From Micrococcales bacterium (GTDB lineage: Bacteria; Actinomycetota; Actinomycetes; S36-B12; UBA5976), in NCBI GenBank assembly GCA_024640585.1, contig JAHEEQ010000036.1:1-7077 (forward strand): DNA of 7,077 nucleotides, read 5' to 3'. A model generated the notes under the pieces. The model was not told the DNA's origin. It worked only from the letters and a program-made list of their open reading frames with translations, and searched no databases. Shown piece after piece: positions 1 to 4,702 of this stretch. The position numbers and the translations under genes were made by a program. The stretch's first letter is position 1, and each line of letters begins with the position of its first letter.

Positions 1-54
1 GTAGTCCAGTACACGCGCCATGTCTTCTGCTGTGAGTGTTTTAGCCTGTGCCAT
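1..54 (-). CDS. Tyrosine recombinase/integrase, N-terminal fragment
   Basis: Only the first 18 codons are inside the window; the gene runs off the left edge. The translation is MAQAKTLTAEDMARVLDY. This opening resembles the start of a family of plasmid- and element-borne tyrosine recombinases that begin MA(K/Q)AKTLT and continue into a core-binding helix. That match is from memory, and no catalytic residue is visible. A good Shine-Dalgarno, AGGAG, sits 8 bases before the ATG on the minus strand, which fixes the start. The gene is transcribed away from the DnaA-box region and from the DUF2806 gene, and a promoter-like repeat (copy A) lies about 40 bases upstream. Such enzymes integrate or excise elements or resolve multimers. 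The family assignment is moderate because so little protein is visible. Confidence 0.55.
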   Translation of the reverse strand, partial: MAQAKTLTAEDMARVLDY

Positions 55-90
55 TCAAGTTCTCCTAAATCATGTGTTTGCGTTAATTGC

Positions 91-119
91 ATTGTGTTTT
101 CACATATTTATCTGGACAA
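91..119 (-). promoter_or_regulatory. Possible sigma70 promoter of the integrase-like gene
   Basis: Read on the minus strand, TTGTCC (114-119) and CACAAT (91-96) are separated by 17 bases. Each matches the sigma70 -35 and -10 consensus at four of six positions. It lies inside repeat copy A, whose partner lies in the same position relative to another gene, and this strengthens a promoter or operator reading. No experimental evidence exists here. Confidence 0.35.
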
Positions 120-135
120 CCTGAGTCCCGCCAAA
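95..135 (-). repeat. Promoter-like gapped repeat, copy A
   Basis: On the minus strand this reads TTTGGCGGG (127-135), 5 bases, GGTTGTCCA (113-121), exactly 10 bases, TGAAAACA (95-102). The same three blocks occur on the plus strand at 1767-1814 with 12 bases in the first gap and again exactly 10 in the second. Both copies lie just upstream of a start codon (40 and 28 bases). The agreement of 26 bases in this order is very unlikely by chance. It could be a shared promoter/operator or the end of a mobile cassette; the sequence does not decide. Confidence 0.7.
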
Positions 136-177
136 CTGTCGGGTTTCTGGGGCAAAAGCAGGGTGAAATGAACTGAC

Positions 178-186
178 TGTGGATAA
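178..186 (-). promoter_or_regulatory. DnaA box
   Basis: TGTGGATAA here is the exact complement of the strict DnaA box TTATCCACA. It sits in the 11-mer CTGTGGATAAC, which recurs unchanged at 286-296 in the same orientation. Confidence 0.6.
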
Positions 187-286
187 CTTTTGAGCGGTTT
201 TTTTCTTCAATGATTTCAACGATCAAGAAGCGAAATCTGTAGAAAGCACGATTTTTCGTGATTTTTCTTGGATAACTCACGCGAGC

Positions 287-295
287 TGTGGATAA
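287..295 (-). promoter_or_regulatory. DnaA box
   Basis: This is a second perfect TGTGGATAA, 109 bases from the first and in the same direction, also flanked by C on both sides. I noticed no other perfect box in the window, so the pair is locally clustered. Confidence 0.6.
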
Positions 296-300
296 CCAGC

Positions 301-562
301 GCAGATTGGCGAGCAAGCCCTACAAGCGACGATCAGGTGAGCTAGAACCCAGAGTGTTCGGATGCGGAAAACGACGCGTTGTAGAGCGTTTTAATGCGTG
401 AATTTTTGCAAATCTCGATTGAAATTTGTGAAATAAGTTTAAGAGCACACTGCGTTCAAGCAGTCACAGGGCTTTGGAAGCCGAACAAAATTGGTTGTAG
501 CCTGCTGGCTTTTGTAACCTACATTACGCATGGGATCATAATTTTCGTCTGAGGATTGAGGT
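301..562. other. Non-coding leader region upstream of the DUF2806 gene
   Basis: I see no convincing gene here. Possible promoter elements for the downstream gene are TTGCAA (406-411) with TGAAAT (429-434) at 17 bases, or TTGTAG (495-500) with TACATT (520-525) at 19; both are weak. A small hairpin, ACTGC-gttcaa-GCAGT, lies at 449-464. The Shine-Dalgarno GAGGA (551-555) lies 7 bases before the ATG at 563. Short open frames on the minus strand here lack ribosome sites and family resemblance. Confidence 0.35.
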
Positions 563-1579
563 ATGGACATTCCTGGTGAGAAGCTGCTTGTTAAGCTGTG
601 GGATACGATTGCCGATAAAGGAATTGGATCGTTACTCAAACCGTGGCAAATGCGGAGAGAGGGATATGCTGCGATTAACGTTCGGCGAGATGAACTTCTG
701 ATGCTCGCACAGGCTGAGATTGATGCTAAGGCAATTCTTTCCGGTCAAAAGCTATTACTTCCTGATGGAAAGCTTATCAATCAACAGACAGGAAAGGGTG
801 TAGTTCTTCTTTTTGAACAAAATTCCCACCCGGCGCTACTCCCGCACATCGCAGAGGTTGCAGACCGTAACGTTCGCGCTGAATCAATTCGTCGAGAAAT
901 CAGCATATCCAAGGCAGTCCTTAATGCCGAGAAAGAACTGGCACAAGACTCCCAGGAACCGACTGATACACAACCATCAGACGACTGGTTACTTCGATGG
1001 CGCGAATGCGCTGCGGGCGTGTCGTCTGAAGATCTCCAAACACTGTGGGGTAAAGTTCTTGCAGGCGAAGTCAAGAACCCTGGCCGCTATTCACTACGAA
1101 CACTCGAGTTTTTGCGAAACCTTTCTCAGGACGAAGCAAAGGCCATCGAAAAGGTGTCGCCATTTGTGGTGAACGACGTAATCTTTCGCGACGCCAAAGC
1201 GCTACTCGAGTCCGCAGGTGTCACCTTCTCTTTGCTGCTAGTCCTGCAAGAACTCGGGATTGTGTCAGGTGCTGAAGCTTTGGGGCTTGAAATTACTTGG
1301 CCGTCGTTATTGCCAGATCGCTTCCAGCAAGCATTGGTCTCATACGGACGTATCTTGCTAGTTACTCACGCTGACCCTGCCAAGACTCTCAAAATTCAGA
1401 TCTATCAACTCACTGGTTTGGGGCGGCAGATTCTTCGGCTCGGAACATTTCAAGCAAATGACGCTTACTTGCGTGCGCTTGGAACAACAATAAAAGAGCA
1501 AGGGTTTGCCGTTCAGATTGGTAATTGTGTTCCAGCAGGAGAGAACCAGATCAATTTTTTTGATATGCAATCACTATGA
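563..1579 (+). CDS. DUF2806-type protein of unknown function
   Basis: This 338-residue protein is probably cytosolic: it has no signal peptide and no clear membrane helix. The core at residues 141-184 (DWLLRW, then SSEDLQTLWGKVLAGEV, then YSLRTLEFL) is the pattern I associate with the DUF2806 family: a D-W-L segment, an E-hxxLWGK(V/I)LAGE helix, and P-G-x-(Y/F)-S-x-R-T. The N-terminus (residues 5-52) has the basic GIGSLLKPWQMRREG segment typical of long DUF2806 proteins. Residues 115-140 form a charged linker. The C-terminus has an IYQLTGLGRQIL segment resembling the 'LT..G..l' ends of proteins in accessory and defence islands. No enzymatic motif is visible and the family's function is unknown to me. 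The start is supported by GAGGA 7 bases upstream. It stands alone, followed by 263 non-coding bases without a clear terminator, and is flanked by the inverted promoter-like repeats A and B. Confidence 0.8.
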   Translation: MDIPGEKLLVKLWDTIADKGIGSLLKPWQMRREGYAAINVRRDELLMLAQAEIDAKAILSGQKLLLPDGKLINQQTGKGVVLLFEQNSHPALLPHIAEVADRNVRAESIRREISISKAVLNAEKELAQDSQEPTDTQPSDDWLLRWRECAAGVSSEDLQTLWGKVLAGEVKNPGRYSLRTLEFLRNLSQDEAKAIEKVSPFVVNDVIFRDAKALLESAGVTFSLLLVLQELGIVSGAEALGLEITWPSLLPDRFQQALVSYGRILLVTHADPAKTLKIQIYQLTGLGRQILRLGTFQANDAYLRALGTTIKEQGFAVQIGNCVPAGENQINFFDMQSL

Positions 1580-1670
1580 TGCCCAACCCATCACGCCATC
1601 AGGCAAGCACGAAAGACCACGCAGGCCGGTAAATTCAGTTTTTGAACGCCTTTGGTTCTAAGGGACAATT

Positions 1671-1692
1671 ACCGCTGTAGGTCAATAGCGGT
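1671..1692. repeat. Short inverted repeat in the 1580-1842 intergenic region
   Basis: ACCGCT and AGCGGT are separated by 10 bases. No T-run follows, so it is not a typical terminator, and it could be a protein-binding site. Apart from this, copy B and the palindrome at 1817-1842, I see nothing recognisable between the two flanking genes. Confidence 0.3.
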
Positions 1693-1766
1693 TGATAAGG
1701 GTTGCTCGCATCAATAAACGCTCCCAGCCTAAGGCAGCCATCTTGTTTTAGCTGGTATCCGTCCAA

Positions 1767-1814
1767 TTTGGCGGGTTACCAAAGTTCGGTTGTCCATCTG
1801 CTAGTCTGAAAACA
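1767..1814 (+). repeat. Promoter-like gapped repeat, copy B
   Basis: TTTGGCGGG (1767-1775), 12 bases, GGTTGTCCA (1788-1796), 10 bases, TGAAAACA (1807-1814). It is the inverted partner of the copy upstream of the integrase-like gene. TTGTCC (1790-1795) could act as a -35, with CAAACT (1813-1818) at 17 bases as a poor -10, in the same register as in copy A. The DUF6876-like gene starts 28 bases downstream. After the last block both copies also share a loosely similar leader containing CAAACA. Confidence 0.7.
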
Positions 1815-1816
1815 AA

Positions 1817-1842
1817 CTGTAGTCACACAAACAGGACTACAG
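1817..1842. promoter_or_regulatory. Perfect 8-bp inverted repeat abutting the start codon (operator or translational hairpin)
   Basis: CTGTAGTC (1817-1824), a 10-base spacer and GACTACAG (1835-1842) form a perfect palindrome whose last base touches the ATG at 1843. The only Shine-Dalgarno-like bases (AGGA, 1833-1836) straddle the spacer and right arm. As DNA it could be a repressor operator overlapping the promoter start. As RNA it could hide the ribosome site. If transcription starts near 1825, as the putative promoter predicts, only the operator reading works. Confidence 0.55.
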
Positions 1843-2199
1843 ATGAAAAGATTTGATGCAACCCAACTTACGCAATTCATTGGCTCCACGGGCTACTATC
1901 GAATTAGCCGCAGACACCTGCTCACAGATGGAACCAAATACTTGGCAGAGGAGGCTGAGTGTTTTTGGATGATGGACGCGATTGCCAGTCACCTAAGCGA
2001 GATTGGCACTGATGATTGGTTTGTCCAGGTGCGTATGACTGTCAATGGCTACAGAGCAACCATGATCTATGAAGACGGCAACGGCCGCGAACATGCCCGC
2101 CAAGAGATTCCCTACACAGACTTTCCCATGCAAGCGATTTCATTGTTTGCCTGCTGGGACGGTGAGCACTGGGTCATCATGCTGCCAAGTGAATATTAG
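1843..2199 (+). CDS. DUF6876-like small accessory protein
   Basis: This 118-residue soluble protein has no signal peptide or membrane segment. The order QFIGSTGYYR (residues 11-20), LTDGTKYLAEEA (26-37), then FWMMDAIASH (40-49), a central VRMTVNGYRATMIYEDGNG stretch, TDFP and a closing LPSEY, is the pattern I recall for DUF6876: small proteins with 'FtGt..yY', 'TDGvkylAe.a..yWllD' and a C-terminal 'LPSEY'. They are found in plasmids and phages and have no known function. No catalytic residues stand out. The ATG follows an AGGA at 6 bases that sits inside the palindrome at 1817-1842, so expression may be controlled there. The stop codon overlaps the stop of the convergent gene at 2196-2591. 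The family name is from memory. Confidence 0.75.
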   Translation: MKRFDATQLTQFIGSTGYYRISRRHLLTDGTKYLAEEAECFWMMDAIASHLSEIGTDDWFVQVRMTVNGYRATMIYEDGNGREHARQEIPYTDFPMQAISLFACWDGEHWVIMLPSEY

Positions 2200-2591
2200 T
2201 TTCGAACGTAAATGGGCTCGCCTAACTTCAATTCATACTTGGTAACATCGTAGTGTTTGTCGATGTATGCATCAATTTTCAACCTTAGCTTTTCAGAATC
2301 CAAGATTGAATCTTTAAAGGGTAGAGAATCTATGGCACTGAGAACCCATGTGCCACCTTGATCTTCGCCATCTTGGCTGAACACAATCTTTGCATGATCG
2401 GATTTGAGCCATTCAAATATCTCTGGCAATTTGTCATGCTCATCGCCAAAAAGAAAAATATGGGCAAGAAGAATATTTCCAATTTTTTTTCGATTTTTAA
2501 ATCCTCGGTCAAACCAGATTCGTACATTCATATCGATCCAGGAATTCAACAGAATCTCTGGACTGTTAATGTCAGTAAATTTATTTTTCAT
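2196..2591 (-). CDS. Hypothetical protein, last gene of the minus-strand cluster
   Basis: This 131-residue acidic, soluble-looking protein is not one I recognise. It is A+T-rich compared with its neighbours and rich in Lys, Asp, Ile and Phe. A predicted helical N-terminus with a basic patch (FDRGFKNRKKIGN, residues 28-40) is followed by FGDEHDKLPEIFEWLKSD and a C-terminal IDAYIDKHYD segment. The start has AGGAAA 5 bases upstream. It begins 20 bases after the nuclease-like gene and is probably co-transcribed with it as the last cistron. Its TAA overlaps the TAG of the convergent gene by two bases (2197-2198). Codons CGA AAA AAA ATT create an A8 tract (2483-2490 on the plus strand), a possible slippage point. 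It could be a small regulator or partner of the nuclease, but nothing in the sequence shows that. Confidence 0.7.
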   Translation of the reverse strand: MKNKFTDINSPEILLNSWIDMNVRIWFDRGFKNRKKIGNILLAHIFLFGDEHDKLPEIFEWLKSDHAKIVFSQDGEDQGGTWVLSAIDSLPFKDSILDSEKLRLKIDAYIDKHYDVTKYELKLGEPIYVRN

Positions 2592-2611
2592 GGATTTTTC
2601 CTATTAATTTT

Positions 2612-3661
2612 TTAGTTTAAGAGCGATGGGAAAATTGCTTCTACGTCTTTGGTTATTTCTGCATACTCTTCTTTCAAACCATCACCGTGGTACAGCTTAA
2701 GCAGCTCTTGATTGCTGACCTGGCCAGTTGCAATGAAATCACGCAGGATACGCTGAGTAAAGCCAACCAGCAGTGCATGCTTACGGATTGACGTCGCGAT
2801 CTTCTTCAAATTGTCATGGTTGACTTTAAGTAGCTTCTCAGTTTCAAGAATAGATGACAAGTCATTGGTCAATCGGCCAAGCAGACTTTCAAATATGTCT
2901 TGATCAACAATGCGTAGAGTGCTCATGAGCATACTGCGGGCAAGATCAATTGCGATAAACAAGTTGGAGTAGTCCATACGCACGTCGTCAATGATGACAA
3001 CGAATCCAACTCCCGGAATCCATGAAATTCCATTCACGGAATTTTTTAAGCCCTCTGAAGATCGGTTCTGATCAAAAACAATGATCGCTAGCTTGGCATC
3101 ACGGTTTGCCATAGATTCAATCATTTGGCTGATGGCAGTATCACGTGGTCGGCCCAAGCTGTCAGTGTCTTCAATCTCGCCTAGTGCAAGAGACTGATCG
3201 AATTTGATCTCAACTGCAATTTTTTTTGCCTCATCACCATTAACAGTAAGAATAATATCGCCAGTTTTGTTGCGTTTGATTGCGCCGACTAATGAGCTAG
3301 TCATCTGGACTTCATCATCTTGATGTCCAACACGCTCCAAGTAAGTGCGGATTTCATTAAAGATTTCAGTCTCAGCACTGGTGCCTGACTCAGTAGTCTT
3401 CTCCTTAGCCTTGACGTTGCGTTCATAAATGAGCTTGAGTGATTCAAGCTGAGTACCTAGCTCGCCTTCAGTTCTATTCAGGAATGCAGCAAAGCGATCC
3501 TCCATAAGTGCGATTACTCCAATTTGTAGTGCACGTTTGAATTCATCGTCACGTTGCTTCTCGGGGAGGTCATCAAAGTACTTGAAGATAAGTGGGTGCT
3601 CGATAGCGCAGTCCGCGATGTTAAGAGCCTTGTTTTTTTGATCTAGTTTGATAATTGCCAT
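2612..3661 (-). CDS. Predicted PD-(D/E)XK-fold nuclease with helical N-terminal domain
   Basis: This is a 349-residue soluble protein. Residues 95-155 fit the PD-(D/E)XK nuclease core: a helix with acidic residues (AETEIFNEIRTYLE, E97 to E103), then KTGDIIL with D135, a short hairpin, and IAVEIKFD with E151-I152-K153. A following helix (AISQMIESMANRD, 176-188) and the strand KLAIIVFD (190-197) complete the usual fold order. D135, E151 and K153 would coordinate the metal. Residues 20-85 form a helical domain (FKRALQIGVIALMEDRFAAFL, FLNRTEGELG) probably used for assembly. The C-terminal 100 residues are also helical. AAGGAAA lies upstream of the ATG. It follows the 246-residue gene by 67 bases and precedes the 131-residue gene by 20. 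Substrate and role are unknown: DNA repair, defence or element maintenance are possible, and an RmuC-like role is an alternative. An A8 tract lies in the codons between D135 and E151. Confidence 0.75.
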   Translation of the reverse strand: MAIIKLDQKNKALNIADCAIEHPLIFKYFDDLPEKQRDDEFKRALQIGVIALMEDRFAAFLNRTEGELGTQLESLKLIYERNVKAKEKTTESGTSAETEIFNEIRTYLERVGHQDDEVQMTSSLVGAIKRNKTGDIILTVNGDEAKKIAVEIKFDQSLALGEIEDTDSLGRPRDTAISQMIESMANRDAKLAIIVFDQNRSSEGLKNSVNGISWIPGVGFVVIIDDVRMDYSNLFIAIDLARSMLMSTLRIVDQDIFESLLGRLTNDLSSILETEKLLKVNHDNLKKIATSIRKHALLVGFTQRILRDFIATGQVSNQELLKLYHGDGLKEEYAEITKDVEAIFPSLLN

Positions 3662-3685
3662 AAATTTTCCTTTATTGTGGGCCTG

Positions 3686-3711
3686 GAGCCTGTGGTCTAT
3701 TTATGAGGCTC
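3686..3711. repeat. Inverted repeat between two minus-strand genes
   Basis: GAGCCT (3686-3691) and AGGCTC (3706-3711) are separated by 14 bases, in the 67-base gap between the Trp-rich protein gene and the nuclease gene. No T-run follows on the minus strand, so it is more likely an mRNA hairpin or processing site than a terminator. Confidence 0.3.
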
Positions 3712-3728
3712 ACTATCGTCTGTAAAAT

Positions 3729-4469
3729 TTATAAAGCAGGAAAAACGCCATTTTCGACCCCTGCTATGTGCTTTTGGGCTTCTTTGACGTAACGATTAAC
3801 AGCAGCGTTCAATCGATTGCGACCTTCAAACCTAATATGGGGATCTTTTGATATCGCATCTTTCACAGATTGTTTGTTCAGCTTAGCTGCTACACCTATT
3901 TCCCATAGCTTGAGTTTTTCATCTGGATTATTCTTTCCACGTATCCAAAAGTCATATACCTCTAGGGCCTTACCAAGATTCCTGGCTGAGTAATTTCTAG
4001 CCAATGAGTAACGTGCTGTGCTCTCAGTATCTTTCAGTGCTTTTCGACCCCTCCGAGATTTAATTCGCTCATCTAACAGCTTGGCAATTCCAGATTGGAT
4101 GCTTCGTTTATTCATAGACAAGGGAATTGCAATCACTAGAGCAACATCTGCCGTCCAATCTGGATGCCATTCGCTGGTTTCAGACAAGGGCCCAAATTTT
4201 ACCTGTTGTCGCTGCTCACCAAAAAGATTGGCCCCTTGGTCATTAGCAGTCCACCACTTTTTAAAGTTGTCCTCACGAACGTCCCCAAAGTCAGCGTACA
4301 GCTTGGCTAGCTTGCCCTTGCCGCCTTGCGCACAGCACTTCAAGTAAGCATCAGAGCGACGAAGATACGCCCACCACCAGTAGTAGGGGCTTTGCTGCTG
4401 ATCCTCAATAGGGCGCGGGGCTGACTTGCGGCCAAACAGAGGGTGTGGAGCTAGGAAGTGAACTTTCAT
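3729..4469 (-). CDS. Conserved-looking Trp-rich hypothetical protein with basic C-terminal half
   Basis: This is a 246-residue soluble protein without a signal peptide. The N-terminus (MKVHFLAPHPLFGRKS) leads into a striking aromatic motif, SPYYWWWAYLRRSDAYLKCC (residues 27-46), then GKGKLAKLYADFGDVR (51-66) and FKKWW (69-73). I have an impression of similar 'SPYYWW.YL..n..Y' proteins in mobile and defence islands, but I cannot name a family. Residues 112-140 contain a helix followed by a basic stretch (RIKSRRGRKALK, 135-146). The C-terminus (186-235, LKLWEIGVAAKLNKQSVKDAI and RNRLNAAVNRYVKEAQKHI) reads like a helix-turn-helix DNA-binding region. The ribosome site is weak (AAGAAA just before the ATG), so this start is the least certain of the cluster. 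It is the first gene of the minus-strand cluster and divergent from the polymerase-like gene across 229 bases. It could be the DNA-recognition or regulatory subunit of the nuclease system. Confidence 0.7.
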   Translation of the reverse strand: MKVHFLAPHPLFGRKSAPRPIEDQQQSPYYWWWAYLRRSDAYLKCCAQGGKGKLAKLYADFGDVREDNFKKWWTANDQGANLFGEQRQQVKFGPLSETSEWHPDWTADVALVIAIPLSMNKRSIQSGIAKLLDERIKSRRGRKALKDTESTARYSLARNYSARNLGKALEVYDFWIRGKNNPDEKLKLWEIGVAAKLNKQSVKDAISKDPHIRFEGRNRLNAAVNRYVKEAQKHIAGVENGVFPAL

Positions 4470-4542
4470 TTTCTTAACAAAGTAATTGCATCAATTGCTT
4501 TCAGCATATCAGAAAAGTTTGAAACTAGTAATACTTACATTA

Positions 4543-4612
4543 AGCTAAGTAGATAAGGAGTTGACTTCTTGCAGATATTTACTTTCAGACATACCTAGCT
4601 ATGTAGATAGCT
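4543..4612. promoter_or_regulatory. Operator-like repeats in the divergent control region
   Basis: AGCTAAGTAGATA (4543-4555) and AGCTATGTAGATA (4597-4609) are direct repeats with one mismatch, offset by 54 bases, about five helical turns. The second extends into a perfect inverted repeat, AGCTAT-GTAG-ATAGCT (4597-4612). They lie in the A+T-rich 229-base gap between the minus-strand cluster and the polymerase-like gene, where divergent promoters must sit. A plausible reading is two sites for one dimeric repressor acting on one or both operons. No convincing -35/-10 pair is visible. Confidence 0.5.
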
Positions 4613-4678
4613 GATTTTTACTATATGTGTGTTACTTTTTTTTAATCTACAGAAACCAGCTAAATACAAAGGAAAACA

Positions 4679-4702
4679 ATGATTTTAGGATCTGAACCAT
4701 GA
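4679..4702 (+). CDS. Seven-codon leader peptide coupled to the polymerase-like gene
   Basis: The frame reads ATG ATT TTA GGA TCT GAA CCA TGA (MILGSEP). Its TGA overlaps the ATG of the 523-residue gene as ATGA at 4699-4702. It has the stronger ribosome site of the two: AAAGGAAAA (4668-4676) at about 5 bases. The downstream start has only AGGA (4687-4690), which lies inside the leader ORF. Short leader ORFs that stop at the rep start and couple its translation are known from several plasmid replicons, for example IncFII and IncI types. The overlap and ribosome site are seen directly; the coupling function is inferred. Confidence 0.55.
   Translation: MILGSEP

Larger units (their letters stand above)
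170..300. other. Candidate replication origin region (DnaA boxes plus A+T-rich repeats)
   Basis: This non-coding stretch holds two perfect DnaA boxes (178-186 and 287-295) in the same orientation, 109 bases apart. A third, poorer match (CTTGGATAA, 267-275, seven of nine) lies between them. Also between them are a GATC (221-224), T-rich tracts and two ATTTTTC copies exactly 10 bases apart (251-257, 261-267), the kind of helically phased A+T-rich repeats seen at unwinding elements. Plasmid origins often combine such features. No clear iteron array is present and the putative polymerase gene is about 4 kb away, so origin function is inferred. A DnaA-responsive control region for the flanking divergent genes is the main alternative. 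Confidence 0.4.

Noticed and set aside
83..316. A 77-codon open frame on the minus strand in the DnaA-box region
   Set aside because: It has no ribosome site or recognisable family, its composition is unlike a protein, and it overlaps the promoter repeat and both DnaA boxes, so it is taken as non-coding.
449..464. Hairpin ACTGC-gttcaa-GCAGT upstream of the DUF2806 gene
   Set aside because: Five pairs with no T-run and no nearby repeat are too weak to call a terminator or operator.
492..525. A possible fourth relative of repeats A and B upstream of the DUF2806 gene (GGTTGTAGC, then TTGTAACC after ten bases)
   Set aside because: Only the first six bases match well and the last block matches four of eight, which is near background.
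813..1172. A 119-codon plus-strand frame inside the DUF2806 gene
   Set aside because: It lies wholly within a well-supported gene in another frame and has no ribosome site or conserved motif.
1843..2591. Toxin-antitoxin pair made of the 118- and 131-residue proteins
   Set aside because: The genes are convergent rather than co-directional and neither shows a toxin or antitoxin motif.
4018..4347. A 109-codon plus-strand frame opposite the Trp-rich protein gene
   Set aside because: It is antisense to a longer frame with protein-like composition and looks like a shadow.
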